A DNA stretch of 64,000 nt from Hydractinia symbiolongicarpus (Eukaryota; Cnidaria; Hydrozoa; Anthoathecata; Hydractiniidae): positions 20,333,650 through 20,397,649 of the forward strand of contig NC_079887.1 in NCBI RefSeq assembly GCF_029227915.1. The letters are read 5' to 3'. The notes under the pieces were generated by a model that saw nothing but the letters and a program-made list of their open reading frames with translations, did not search any database and had not been told where the DNA came from. Below, one piece after another: positions 1-11,545 of this stretch. The position numbers were made by a program, and so were the translations under genes. The stretch's first letter is position 1. Each line of letters starts with the position of its first letter.

Positions 1-3000
1 TTCCACCACCCAGCAGCACTGGAAACTGGAAAGATAAGCCTGACAAAAACGATACAAGCATCGGAGCTTACGTTATCAGACTTCGATTTCTTCGGAATGA
101 AGTTATACACTCAACAACAATTAACATTGATCAAAAATTTTCAGAGAAATGGAAAGAAATTATTGATGTGCTAAAAAACCTAGGGTTTGATGTCAAAACA
201 GTGACCAATTTAAAATCCTCAAAGTTTTGTCAACTTGAGTTATATAAGCTATCCATGCTACACGCAAATGTGGACCTTCTGGAAGGCAAAGTCAATCAGT
301 GGATAAAACAAGTGGATAAGACTTCTCGCAACATCGATAATCTTGATCAATCTCAAGTTCGGTTAGAAGGAGACATCCAGTTTGTTATAAGTTGCATCAG
401 TAACTTATCAAATCACATCATAGGTTTGGAAAATAGTCAAACGTCCCAAGATCAAAACTTGGAGTGTGTTCGAAACACGCTTGAGAATGTTCTATCGCAA
501 ACACGACGCCATGATGAACTGTTTGAACAAGCAAACCATGTGATCGGAATGCTTTCTAGAAATATACATACATATATTGATGATGAGATAAAGGCTGCTT
601 TTGATCGTACCACGATTCAATATAAACGTAAGTTGTTTTATGTTTGTTTGTTTTTGTTTTTTGATAGCTTTTTTGTTTTTTGTTTTTCAGTATATCTATT
701 CACTGCTTGGTACGAAGTAAGACAGCCTAAAGGATGAATACTTTTGTAGTTTTTGTTGTTGATGTTCTTCTTTTCTTTTGGCGACCTCTCGTGGAAATAA
801 GTTTTTTGCGGTCTTTTGGGTGGTCATGTTGTTGATATCGTTGTGGTCGTTGTTGCTGTTGTTTATATTATCGTTGTTATTGTTGTTTGTGTTGTTATTG
901 TTGTTATTGTTGTTATTGTTGTTATTAGCTGTGGAACACACAGCTTCCAGTTTCAGCTGAAAGCTCGAACAAAATCCTGATCTTCTGGGATTTAAGTGAA
1001 GATATGCGTATCTCGGATGCGGTTAGTAAAATTGACGTTTAATCTGCCATTTTAAAAGCTGCGTGCTATGTTTGAAAAAGATCTCTTTTTGTCTTGTAAA
1101 TGCTCCGTATGTTTTCTATACTATCACACCTATGTAAATCTTAGTAAAATGTTTTTTATTATTTTGGCTATCACAGACGTATATGGCAGACCATCTACCG
1201 TGGTCAGTGTCAGTTAGATGGCAATTTAATACATACAGACAGCTACCTAGTTCTATTTTGTGCTTTTCTCTCAAGTTTTCCATTTAGTTTGGTATAAGTC
1301 CATTTTGGGCTAGCCATTGTTACTTCTTGTGTTGTTTTTTACCAACCTAAAGGTAGCCACAAAGTAGTAGGGAAGCATATATAGCTTTTGTAATAATAAT
1401 CCTGCAAATTTTAGCAATGATGCTTATTTCATACATCATAATTTATTGTGTTTGCTTCAACATAGCAATAGAATAAAATATTTTATCCTAGTGGTATAAA
1501 CGAGCTTCGATGTTTATGTTTTGACAGAATTTCACGCTTGTGCATAAAATCTGAAAAATCAACAGATTATAAAATGGGCCAGACTATATAGAAGAAGAAA
1601 GTTAACATTCAGGGAGAACTGATAATTAGCATGTAACAGGACAGTTAGTCCACGCTTATACGACTATAATACGGTGGAGATCTTTTTCGCTTAAATTTCC
1701 ACAATTTTCTTTAATATGTCGATATTGTAATGTATGACTTCTCCATGTTTTTCACGCCTGAGTAAATCTTTTCAATGCTTTTCCATAAAATCAGCGTTGT
1801 CGTTTCAAGAGCATTCATAAATTGAATCTGATAATTATATATACATATATGGCTAATTATACAGTAACAGTTGTCATATTTGTTGTGATGAAAGCAAAGT
1901 CTGAATTTAGACGGTTAATTAGCCGGTATATATGAGTTTAAAAATAAATATCTTTCACGCGCAGTCGTTTCTTGTTCTTTTCTTACTTTTTTATTGAAGC
2001 ATAACATGCTATGGAACTAGGTAGATGACTATTGGGATATCTGTATCGAAGAAAAGTACAGAAATTTAAGCAAATCAGATCTCTACCGTATAGTTAGCTG
2101 CACAAGCAGCTCATTTTACTGCATGTATCGTATAATTATCCTGTAATGGCTAACTAAAGTTAAAGGCTAATTATCAGTTCACCCTGACAGGTCAAGTTAT
2201 GGTTTTTTTCAGTGATGTATAATGTAAATTATAATCTGCATGCAAAAACTAGATTTTATTTTAAGATCAAATTAAGATGCCTTTACTGAAAATTAAAGTT
2301 TGCAATAGGCTGGTTGGTCTACGGCTTATCGCATGCTTATTTTGCCTGTCGATTTGTGCAAAAGATCTTGGGAATATATACAACACCACATCACAATGGA
2401 ACTAGTCTGAAATTGCTCAAATTTGTAGAAATTTTCTGCAGACAATGTCTCAAAGGGTATTCTATTGAACTAGCCTTCAACCCATAAAACAACGGTTGAC
2501 TATCCCAGATATCTTTAGATTTTGCTCAGTGACTAAACAGGAGGGTTCTACAATTTAGCCACCCTGTTTAATTTTTCCTCTGTAAAACAAGCACCAAGCA
2601 TTAGTTCTGCTACCTAAATTGCAAAGTCAACCTTTTGTTGCCTTAATGAATTTCTTATCTTCAATGCTTTAAAGTGTTTTCTTGATGCTGTATATATTTT
2701 ATTGACATAAACTAGCTCTTATGCAGGGATATTGTGTTATTAAAACATTATTTTACTGGTACAACTTTTAACTTTTATTAGAAACCTTATTTACTTAAAA
2801 AAAATGATGTAACTTTTCTATTTCATTCATTTCATTTCATCTTGCGTTTGTCAAAAGTAATAAAAACGATTTTTAATAATTAGTCTAGCATCACCTGTTG
2901 CAAATGCTGGCCAAGCCAGGCTTAAGTTTTTATTGGTTTGCAATACGTTGTAATTAGAAATAGGCTTTGTGTATCCTCAGTAACAAAAAAACCCAGCTCC

Positions 3001-6000
3001 GTCATAACATTGGTTCCACAGCTTCATAGGTGTACAGCTATCTTGTTGTTGTTTGTGTTATTATCGTTGTTCAAATTTAAAAACAGTCTGTTGCAAAGGC
3101 TTTTGCTTGCTTTTCTTTAATACCAGCCGAATTTTGTGTGTTGAAAATAGTTGTATACACCTATCTTATCGGATTCTCTGCAGCGTCGTAAATTTATTTT
3201 GAAATCCCCGCCGAACCTGAGGTCCGGTTTTTATGAATGGCCAATAAGCAAGAAAATTTTGCTGATTGGCTATTGTTTTCTGTTTTTTGTTTAAACCGAA
3301 GCCAGTTTTTGAAAGAGCATGACGCCTATATGGAATGCAACACGGTATAGTAAGCGCTTAGCCTAGTGTTCAACAGAGTGTATCCAATTTGTTTGCAAAG
3401 GATATTATGCCTGAACACATGTGCGACGCTGTTCAAATGTACTAAGAGGTTGGTACAGTGTTAATGACGGGTTGTTTTCTGTGTTTCTGTTTAACCGAAG
3501 TCGCAATAACGTTTTTTTGGAAAAGGATACCTATATGGACGTGCGACATTGTTTACCTGTACTAAGTGCTCAACCTGGAGTAAGATTCATTTTTAAAATT
3601 TCACTGGTAACATTCTCTTAAAAGTAAAAAAAGTTAGCCGACTGTTTTTTGCTAGACGGGGTAGCAAGGAGTTTATTGTGTGTTTATTTCATTTAAAGTG
3701 GAAAGTTACTTTAAGAATAATATCACTCGATTTACGACATACTATATACCTGTACTAAAGTTGCCGGGTACCCTTAGATTTTGTCTATCTGTTTGTGCGC
3801 GAGAAAAAAGTCATTTTATTGCATTTTGTGTTACGGAAACACAAAAAGCAATAAAAAAGACAGGAAAACCCGAGGATTCATCCACGGGCTATCCACGCGG
3901 ATTTTTTTCACAGGTGAACGACTATTCTGTATGAAATACTCACATATGTTTGTCTGTCTGTAAGCCAGAATGGCAGCTGCAAGTAAAGTGGGTTATTGTA
4001 CGACGCCAGGTACCAGCTTAATATACTATAAACCTGTTACTCAGTGTCGCAAAAATTATATATTATAATAAACGTATTTTATGACGTCAAAAATTTGGCG
4101 CCCCCCCCCCCCCCCCCCCTTGCAATTTTTAAGACTTTTTGAAATAGGAGGGAAAAAATTGGTAATTTTGAAATGGCCCAAGCTTATATGGAAGGTTTTT
4201 AAATCACAAAAATATCAAATATTTTTGCCGTTCTAAATTTAGGTCAGACGAAATTTTGGCAACAAATGTTGGTCGGGGGTTGTTCCTGACTTCTCATTTT
4301 GTTAATGTGATTATTTATTTTTTTACAGCTTTGGAAGAAAGGTTAAAGCAAGCGTCGCTTTGTTTGAAACAAAAAGTTAGATCAAAACATGAACGACAAT
4401 GTTTGAGAAATCCATTTGGACCAACGAGCGTAAAAAAACCTTTTTTTGTTGATCTGGTAACTGTTAAGGACGATGGACTTAATTTGTTTTGTAATGGTCA
4501 ACAACATCATAAGGATGTCCACTCTGCACGAACAGAAACGGTTGGTATTGAACAGATATTCTACAATGATCAGAAGTACGCCATCTTACGTGGAGCGGCT
4601 GGTGTTGGTAAAAGTTATTTTATTCAAAATGCTGTTTATCTATGGTCAAAAGGTGAACTTTGGAATCAATTTAAATTTGTGTTGCATTTTCAATGCAGAG
4701 AAATGAACTGTTATAACAATATTAGTAGTTTTGAAACTCTTCTACAAAAATCTTACCCGGAATTATTAAACATAATCACATTTGTGGAGTTCTTAAAAGT
4801 ATCTGACACTTTCCTGATATGTATTGATGGTATGGACGAATTTATTGGTATCTCAGATTTCTCTCAACTAGCCGCAGGAAAAAGCTGCCACACCTTCCCG
4901 ATAACACAATGCATATATAGCACCCTTTCCTTTATGGACAATACTTTGTCCCAGTCTCATATTTTGTTATCTGGTCGACCTAATGTTTGTATCGTTCTCC
5001 AGCGTTTATTTGACAAGTTTGGTATAAATACAATAGATATTTTAGGATTCAGTGATGCCAACGTTTGTAGATATGTAAGTAGCTACTTTGCAAGTAGTAA
5101 AGCACGTGCGGAGGAGTTGAAACGTGTTCTTGTGGAGAACACAAACATAAATTTAATGACTCGAATTCCTGTTTACTTGTGGGTGATTTGTTCATTGTAT
5201 GATCAAGCGAATACCATCATTCAAACGCCAGAAACAATAACAGAACTGTATATCTTAGAGTTGCTGCTTTTCATGAAAAAGCACTATCATGGAGAGAGTA
5301 ATATGACGGAGATAAAATGGGCACAAATTATTGAGAATGATGAAATTATTCAAGCAGTTTTAGAGCTGGCAAAAATTTCATATCAAATGATGTCGAAAAA
5401 TATTAAGTTCTTTGAGGAAGAAGAAATCTCCACACTGGTCAAGGCTTCTGGTTAGTTTCTTTGTTCGTTCGTTCGTTTTTCATTTATAGTTCGTGTGTAG
5501 TTCGTTAATAGTTCGTGTGTAGTTCGTTTATAGCTCGTGTGTAGTTTGTTTGTTTTAAATTCTTTGTTTTGTTAATATTTCAGGCATGGTCACAGAGATT
5601 GATACTACCCTTGGAAAGAAGTATCAATTTTTTCACGCAAGTATGCAAGAGTTTCTAGCTGCCATCTACGCTGTATGCCGCAATTTTAAATTAGAAGATC
5701 TTTATAACATACCGTTATGGCCGGTGTCTGATAAAGTCTTTCGTGGAGTTCTTCCCATTGCTTTCGGTCTGACAGACGCGGAAAGTAAGGCTAACGATAG
5801 CGAATCTATAGCTGGTATTTTTATGAAGAATTTAAGGAAAAAACTACCTGGCCAGAGCGGGTTGGATATCAATAAATTTCTGCGAAGGGTTCTAAAAACG
5901 GCTGGCAGTGAATGTTGGGCAAGAGATTGTGATGAATTTGAGTTATTTCTAAACTGTTATTTCGAGTATCAACAAAAGCTACGTGATGACGACTGGTGTA

Positions 6001-7000
6001 AAAATATCTTAAGACAAGGAGGATTTCAGTTACAATTAAAAATAAAATTACCTCGTCAGTTAAAACAGGCTTTGTACTTTTTACAAAATGACCGAAAGTA
6101 TGTAAGCAACATAAAACTAACTTTGTTTTCGACAAATCATACTTTCTGTGATGACATGAAAAAGAAGTTAGCAGCGTACTTGCTTGATGTGAAACGATTG
6201 GAAACAGATGACGTAACACTGGCAAATTTCGCGCCGCCTGAAGTTAAAATGGCGCAAACAAATCGTAAATATAAGTTAGAACTTATTGATTTGTTTTTAA
6301 CGAGAAAATCTTCTTTATTCAATTCAAGATGGCTGATTGTTCCAGCTAAATTAATCATTCGAAGTGGAGTTGCAGTCGAGCTTCTTTTAGACACCATCAA
6401 GGAATGGAACATGAAAGGAGCGCATCTTAATTCCGTTGAAATTTATTTGTTAGTAGCACAAAACGACACTATTGGTCATATTTTAGCGCTACTGGAAATG
6501 TTTCACTATGTGCCTAACATTGGGATAACTATGTCCCAGCTATCTGAAGCAAGTCTATTACAAGGTTTTTACAATTGTGGCAACTTTGTTCGTAGGCTTG
6601 ACGTGTGCTTCAAAGCGCCGTCGAAGTTAACAAATCTGAGGCTGAATTTTAAATCGGAGCAACATAAATATAGTTTATGGGATGGAAGAGTGTGGTGTAA
6701 CGAGATAAATAAATATAGTTTATGGGATGGAAGAGTGTGGTGTAACGAGGTAAATAAAGATTGTGTTTTCTTTGTTTGTCATGTTTGTTCGCTCGCTTTA
6801 TCCTTAAAAGTTCAGTTAAATGCAAGCAGGAAGGGAAGCGCAATTCAAAGCATAAACAATCTATTTTAGTAATAAGGTGGGGCGAACTGCGACAGCTGAA
6901 TAAAATTTATGATGACAGGTTGATTTTAGAAACCAGCCTGACTGACTTGGGCTGCTCCATAAAAGGGTCCTTACTATTATTCAAGTTTAAAAAGTCCTGA
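1..7000 (+). CDS. NLR-like gene: DZIP3-type HEPN - coiled coil - NACHT, 5' end outside window
   Basis: Probable cytoplasmic NLR-type innate sensor. Exons seen: <1..627 (donor GTAAGT at 628), 4329..5450 (acceptor TTTTACAG, donor GTTAGT), 5584..about 6749 and a last exon about 6870..7000 ending TGA. Phases agree at the first two junctions (1 nt + 2 nt at each). Exon 1 (frame 3) encodes the end of a DZIP3/hRUL138-like HEPN domain with the RNEVIH motif at 93-110, then a helical coiled coil. Exon 2 carries NACHT: Walker A GAAGVGKS near 4591-4614, Walker B FLICIDGMDEF near 4810-4845, and the sensor-like SGRP near 4970. Exon 3 has the NLR-typical FFHASMQEFLAA. No clear leucine-rich repeat array is visible. 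The N-terminus lies before base 1. The junction into the last exon is uncertain, because the best acceptor (6869) does not match the phase of the best donor (6750). Known of the family: NACHT NTPases oligomerise on activation. The ligand is unknown. Confidence 0.85.
761..940. repeat. Repeat copy with (TTG/TTA)n microsatellite, inverted copy at 31.0-31.2 kb
   Basis: The stretch starting gatgttcttcttttctttt and running through the (gttgttatt)n tract recurs almost unchanged in inverse orientation at about 31010-31183. The leucine-rich or asparagine-rich ORFs over it are translations of the microsatellite, not genes. It lies in intron 1 of the NLR gene. Confidence 0.8.
942..4100. other. Intron 1 of the NLR gene, no gene seen
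   Basis: AT-rich sequence inside the 3.7-kb intron between 627 and 4329. I see only short ORFs without recognisable domains and scattered low-complexity runs. A CG-containing stretch around 3180-3900 resembles dispersed repeat DNA but I cannot assign it to a family. Confidence 0.5.
4101..4119. repeat. Homopolymer of 19 C
   Basis: An uninterrupted run of 19 cytosines on the + strand, 209 bases upstream of the NACHT exon acceptor. The count may be inaccurate because such runs are prone to sequencing error. Confidence 0.9.
6665..6754 (+). repeat. 45-bp in-frame tandem duplication at an exon end
   Basis: Two copies of a 45-base unit (distance between the two tagtttatggg words is 45). They encode the same 15 residues twice, KYSLWDGRVWCNE plus two more. 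The second copy ends cgag|gtaaat, a possible splice donor. The first has cgagataaat and lacks the GT. Confidence 0.85.
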
Positions 7001-7069
7001 ACAATGACTGAGAATGTTTTGATAATAAAAATATAAGAGTAACAAAAATCGAATGTTTTTCAAATAAAT

Positions 7070-7220
7070 AGTCGGTAATAAAAAAGTCGGCAAAAATTTT
7101 AGTCGGCAAAAAAATGTTAGCCGGCAAAAATTTTAGTCGGCAACAAAATATTAGTCACCTAACCAAAATATTAGTCACCTAACCAAAATATTAGTCACTT
7201 AACCAAAATTTAGTCACTTT
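7070..7220. repeat. Short tandem repeats (agtcggcaaaa and attagtcacctaaccaaaat units)
   Basis: Several agtcggcaaaaa words are followed by about three copies of a 20-base unit containing attagtcac(c/t)taaccaaa. Related cggcaaaa/ttgccgac words recur at 41770-41850 and 29160-29200, suggesting a dispersed repeat family. Confidence 0.7.
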
Positions 7221-7544
7221 TTTTACCGATAAGGTAACGACGAATTTTACTGCATAAAAAAATTAAATAAAATCAGTTTCTCTACCATAAAGAAAAGTTT
7301 TTATTTACCCTGTTAAAAATTCGTAACGGTCCATTCATAAAGCACGTCAGCACAATTTTGCTGATTTTTTAGCATTCCCCTCCTTGCCCATACCTGCACG
7401 CTTTTTTTCTTATAAATCCCCTCCCCATGTGCGTGCGGGCACAAATTGTAATACTTTCTTCAATTTCTAAATCTTAGCATATCTTCTCAGTAAAAGCAGA
7501 AAAATTCTCTAGACACAAACAACTACTAAGAAATCTCTCTTCAA

Positions 7545-8397
7545 ATGGCTTTTTATGTAAATGGAAAACGACTTTTAAATTCTCTCTTCTCTAAACTAAA
7601 TCAACAAGTAATACAAAAAAGGTTCTCTGTGATGGATTTCGGCTTCCGGCATAACACCCTGCCCCTAAGTAAAATAAGCGCGTATTTGTATAATACTCAA
7701 TTAGGCACTCTTTCCGTCCTTGTGAAAACGGGCGCTTAATAGATTATCGGCGTTTGTTACAATATGGTTGCCTAAGTTTTAAAATACCCTCTTATGAGAA
7801 CAGGGAGCAAAAATAGGGTTTTTGGAATTAAAGATTAACTTTATTTTCACGAAAAGTAGATAATAACTTACTGAGAGAGAATTTTCACTAAATTTACAAA
7901 GTTCATGCGTCCCCTATTAGTTTTTTTATCTTCCCAATAGAAGGTTTTCTCATTAAGAGATGTTTTATGTTTCGTTGGCTTTTTAGACGACTGCTTCTAG
8001 CATTATGTTCGTACGAATAATTTCATTTTACGTTCAAATTTAACATTTATATTTTCTTTTTAAGTAAACATTTGAGTAAACATTTGCTTTCCACAAAGCC
8101 GTTATTTATTTTCTAGTACGATAATCCTCTTCGAGGAGATAGCATCAACTCTAGTATGAATGATATTGATGTTATCACAAGTGACGATGATCCGCATCCG
8201 CTCCCCTCTAATCCGCGAGAACTAATATCAGCTCGGTGTTGTGTTGTGTTTGGTTTAATTGGTCTTTTGTTAGCTTTGATTGGTTTAGTGGTCTGGCTAT
8301 ATGCATTGGATGGTAAGTGTGTTTTGATACTGTGATTCACCAGGTTGACTAAAATACTAAATTTGTAATTTTTATATTAGGTCGATCTAAGTTTTAA
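7545..8397 (+). CDS. Probable small spliced gene for a single-pass membrane protein
   Basis: Proposed exons: 7545..7556 (ATG GCT TTT TAT, donor GTAAAT), 8117..8312 (acceptor TTTTCTAG, donor GTAAGT) and 8381..8397 (acceptor TATATTAG, stop TAA). Phases fit at both joins (0, then 1+2), giving about 74 residues. The middle exon has a polar, Asp/Ser/Pro-rich segment (SDDDPHPLPSNP) and then one hydrophobic helix, CCVVFGLIGLLLALIGLVVW, followed by a very short tail. I recognise no family. The middle exon is convincing from its open frame, flanking consensus sites and clean membrane helix. The first exon is an inference from phase and the short Met-Ala-Phe-Tyr start, and a different upstream exon is possible. 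Confidence 0.5.
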
Positions 8398-8399
8398 TA

Positions 8400-8965
8400 C
8401 TACTTTGGCAAAACTCAATAATGCGAAGGTTGTAAACGTCGGAGTAATCGATTACCAAGGAAAACGCCGCACCAATTCAGGGTTTTGGATTTGTGAAACA
8501 AGAGGTTTAAGTCATCGTAGAAGTTTATCTCTGACAGTAAAATGGTGTTGTGTGACCATGCGCAGAAATTAACACACACAAAATTTAATACAAATAAAGT
8601 AGTAATCCCTAGTCTATTGGCGTTTATCTTTAAATATTTTTAAACAAGAACTTTATGTATGCACATGCCGTAAATGATTGAATAATCGACCTGGGCACTT
8701 ATTTAAATTTCTTGTTTTCTCAAGGGGCGGTTATTTGAGTAGGGGTGCCATGAAAAATATGTAACTAAATATGATGGAGGTTCCTGTACTGTCAGACTTT
8801 TTGAGCCAGCCATGTAACATAAACAAAGACTTGTAAATACTTGTTGTTTTCTATTTCATAAACTAATAAAAATTTGAAATAAGCCCTCTTTTGTTCAATT
8901 TTATACTCAAAGGGGCTTTTTTTAATTTCCGTTCTCTGGGGAGCGATTGTTTGAATTGGGCGCTT
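8400..8965. other. No gene seen
   Basis: 3' flank of the small membrane-protein gene and 3' side of the LINE insertion. Only short ORFs without recognisable domains. Confidence 0.5.
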
Positions 8966-8970
8966 ATTCG

Positions 8971-9016
<46 letters not shown>

Positions 9017-10396
9017 TTTAAAGTGGCTAGCCCAGAAAATCACAAAAACCTATAGTTAGTGGATTGTTTCCACTGGGGGCCACTAGAACAAAAAAGAAAC
9101 AAAAAATGATAAACCTTAGACTGCCTCAGCTCAATCAAACATAGTAACATTTATAATCTGTGAAAATTGAAAAGAAAAAGAATAAAAAACAAAAATTAAA
9201 AAGTTAAAAAGTGATCTCCATTAGAATTTGCCAAATACATTCGAGATGGAAGTCTTAAACGAAAGCAGACTTCCATCACAGGTCACTTGGTCTGGAAGAT
9301 TATTCCACACTTTTGCAGCTCTAAATGGGAAGGCTTTTTTGCCAAATTCCGTGTTGACCAAGGGAAGTGTGAACCTGTTTTTTGAAGCTCCTCTTGTTTG
9401 ATGATTATGACAGTTTTTTGTCAAAAGGAATTTTGAGCGCATGTAACCAGGAGCAATGTGATTCATGGCTTTGAAAACTAATATGGCATCGTTTTTGATG
9501 AGTAAATTATTCATTGAATATTCCCTCTCTTTCCCAAGAAAGGTACGGACACATTTTAATCGTTTTTCTAGTTTTCCCAATCTACCTTGGGTGGCACAAG
9601 CCCATGCCGAGGAGCAGTAGTGGAAATATGGCATGACAAGTGCATTAATTAAAAGGTTTTTTGTGTGAGGTGTTAAACAGGATGCAATGGTTCTAATTTT
9701 AGAATATTTAATTAGTATTTTTCTATTTATGTCATTAATGTGCTTTTCCCATTGCATTTTTTGATCAAATGTTACCCCAAGATATTTAACTTTTTCGCTC
9801 CTCTTCAAAGGAATACCCATATAGTTGATAGTTTTGTTCTCAACTTTTTTTAACTGGCTGTGGTTGCCGAAAAAGATTGTTTCAGTTTTGTCCGTATTAA
9901 TAGTCATTTTGTTATTATTCAGCCAGAGGTCGACTTGCGAAAGTTCTAACTCGACCTGGGAGACAAGGGTATCCAAGTTTTTATGAGACGAAATAATTAT
10001 TGTATCATCTGCATATAGATGGTGGTAGTTTGAATTGATGACAGATTTTAAGTCATCAATATACAAAAGAAAGAGCAGGGGCCCCAACACAGATCCCTGC
10101 GGCACCCCAAAAGCGTCTTCATGAAGCAGATCTGATCCTGTGTCGTTTACAAGAGTCAGCTGCATTCGGCCCGTTAAGTAGGACTCGAACCAGTCAAAGG
10201 CAGCATCTCTGATGCCAAAACACCATAGTTTTTTTAACAAAATTTTATGATCAACAGTGTCAAAAGCTTTTTTAAGGTCAATGAGCACAGCACAAACAAA
10301 GTTATGTTGGTCGAGCTCAGTAAGAATAAAATCAGAGACATCGACTACTGCAGTTTCTGTGGAAAAGAGTTTTCGATTATTTATAATATTTTCCAA
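8966..10396 (-). mobile_element. 5'-truncated CR1/L2-like non-LTR retrotransposon
   Basis: On the minus strand a reverse-transcriptase ORF is followed by about 200 bases of 3' UTR and a (TTA)n tail ((taa)n at 8971-9013 on the + strand). Short tandem-repeat tails are usual for CR1/L2-type LINEs. The 5' part (endonuclease and early RT) is missing, as expected from incomplete target-primed reverse transcription. Confidence 0.85.
9221..10396 (-). CDS. Reverse transcriptase fragment of a CR1/L2-like LINE
   Basis: An open frame of about 391 codons. It starts inside the RT domain (NRKLFSTETAVVDVSDF) and shows AFDTVDH, FGVPQGSVLGPLLFLLYIDDL and the catalytic YADDT box. It then runs through the thumb region to the typical end of such ORFs (FRAAKVWNNLP, FKTSISNVF). 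It encodes the RNA-dependent DNA polymerase that copies the element at the target site. No endonuclease is present, so this copy cannot be autonomous. The frame has no stops, so the insertion is fairly young. The apparent ATG at 10396 is internal to the original ORF. Confidence 0.9.
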   Translation of the reverse strand: MENIINNRKLFSTETAVVDVSDFILTELDQHNFVCAVLIDLKKAFDTVDHKILLKKLWCFGIRDAAFDWFESYLTGRMQLTLVNDTGSDLLHEDAFGVPQGSVLGPLLFLLYIDDLKSVINSNYHHLYADDTIIISSHKNLDTLVSQVELELSQVDLWLNNNKMTINTDKTETIFFGNHSQLKKVENKTINYMGIPLKRSEKVKYLGVTFDQKMQWEKHINDINRKILIKYSKIRTIASCLTPHTKNLLINALVMPYFHYCSSAWACATQGRLGKLEKRLKCVRTFLGKEREYSMNNLLIKNDAILVFKAMNHIAPGYMRSKFLLTKNCHNHQTRGASKNRFTLPLVNTEFGKKAFPFRAAKVWNNLPDQVTCDGSLLSFKTSISNVFGKF

Positions 10397-10602
10397 CTTT
10401 TCTATTGTAAATTGTAAGTTTAGTAAGGATATGTAAATATACGACTACGTTAATGTCAGAATTTTTCGTGAATCAATTCGCGAATTTATCGATATGTGAT
10501 ATAAGACGAGGTAATACACGTTCTGAAGGCTTCTTTTTTACGACAATAGAAAAGTGTTTTACATGAGTAACGGGAAATTGTAACTAAACTACAGGTTTTT
10601 GA

Positions 10603-10707
10603 AAGGCCAAGCTAAATCAAGGCTAAACTCAAACTCGTCCCCAGCGCCTTTTGTCTCTTTTTTTTTACTGAACGGCGAGACGAAAAGACACTGGAATCGT
10701 AGGCTGA
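10603..10707. repeat. About 100-bp repeat, inverted partner at 21486-21590
   Basis: The reverse complement of this stretch aligns with 21486-21590 at roughly 85% by eye (shared words cctacgattccagtgtcttt and ggacgagttt). The two copies flank the whole Polinton-like block. Sequence on either side of the repeats does not match. Confidence 0.7.
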
Positions 10708-11159
10708 GAATGGCCAATATATGGCCAAATTATGCGAAAAGATAATATAATGTATGCGTGACGTTCTGTACCGTCATATTATAAAGATGGTGCATTTAAG
10801 CAGGCTTCTTGTGTTCAGTCAGTTTAAGTAAAGTTAAAGCTTATCTCCCATCCTTAAAAAAAGTAATGGGAAATCAACTCAAAATATTGTACTAATTAAG
10901 AAAAAATTTTGATTTGTTCGCAAGGTATTCGTCGTTAAAGTTTTAAAATATTAGCTGGAAAAGAAGCTTTGTGCCAGTCGCCATCTTTTGTTCCGAAATA
11001 AATGCCTTCGCGAGAGGGCTTGTGACGTCAATTCCCGGATGATAATTTCGCTGACTCTGCCGTGGCCCAGCTTTTTATATATATATATGTTTTTCAACAT
11101 TTGTAACAGGTATATACTGAAGAAAAGTAAGCACTTGTTTCTTACTTCCCTTTTTAAAA

Positions 11160-11408
11160 TTGAGTTCCCATGAAAAAGTTGTGGGCTTTCTTAGTTTTGA
11201 AGTTTCGGCCAGTAAAAAGTCTACAACACCTGACAGTGAATCAGATTCTAGCTGGGAAAGTTGTTATGAGGATGAGAATGAAAATGGAAGTAATAGCTTA
11301 GTAGTGAACCCTGGCTTTTTTAGCGATTCCAAAAGACGTCAAAATGGGTTTAATCCGAAAAAAAAATTATCACAAAATGGCGGCTTTCGAGAAGGAAGCA
11401 TGGTGTAA
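11160..11408 (+). CDS. Unknown short ORF, Ser/Asp/Glu-rich
   Basis: 82-codon frame with an acidic serine-rich segment (TPDSESDSSWESCYEDENE) and basic patches after it. The apparent start is TTG, so either translation begins elsewhere or this is an exon or a remnant. It precedes RecQ-like and DUF6589-like scraps and may belong to the same dead transposon. I recognise no domain. Confidence 0.2.
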   Translation: MSSHEKVVGFLSFEVSASKKSTTPDSESDSSWESCYEDENENGSNSLVVNPGFFSDSKRRQNGFNPKKKLSQNGGFREGSMV

Positions 11409-11545
11409 ACACAAGAAAATGTGGCTTTATATTAGCTTTATTATTTAAAATTTTACGTAATAATTGTTAAATTACAAATTCTCAACATAGTATAAACAGA
11501 ATAAGATGAACTTTTTTTGAAGCGGGATGTAAGCTTTAAGCGAAA

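Noticed and set aside
691-716. 26-bp exon between tttttcag and gtaaga
   Set aside because: Splice consensus is present, but joining it would put the NACHT exon out of frame. Direct 627/4329 joining fits.
696-960. Asn-rich (minus) and Leu-rich (plus) ORFs
   Set aside because: They are translations of a TTG/TTA microsatellite that recurs at 31.0 kb. No ATG start and no domain.
4256-4328. N-terminal 24 codons of the NACHT ORF
   Set aside because: Contains a pyrimidine-rich tract ending TTTTACAG. The exon starts at 4329, and phase with exon 1 supports this.
8792-9043. Leu-rich minus ORF
   Set aside because: Translation of the LINE (TTA)n tail and its flank.
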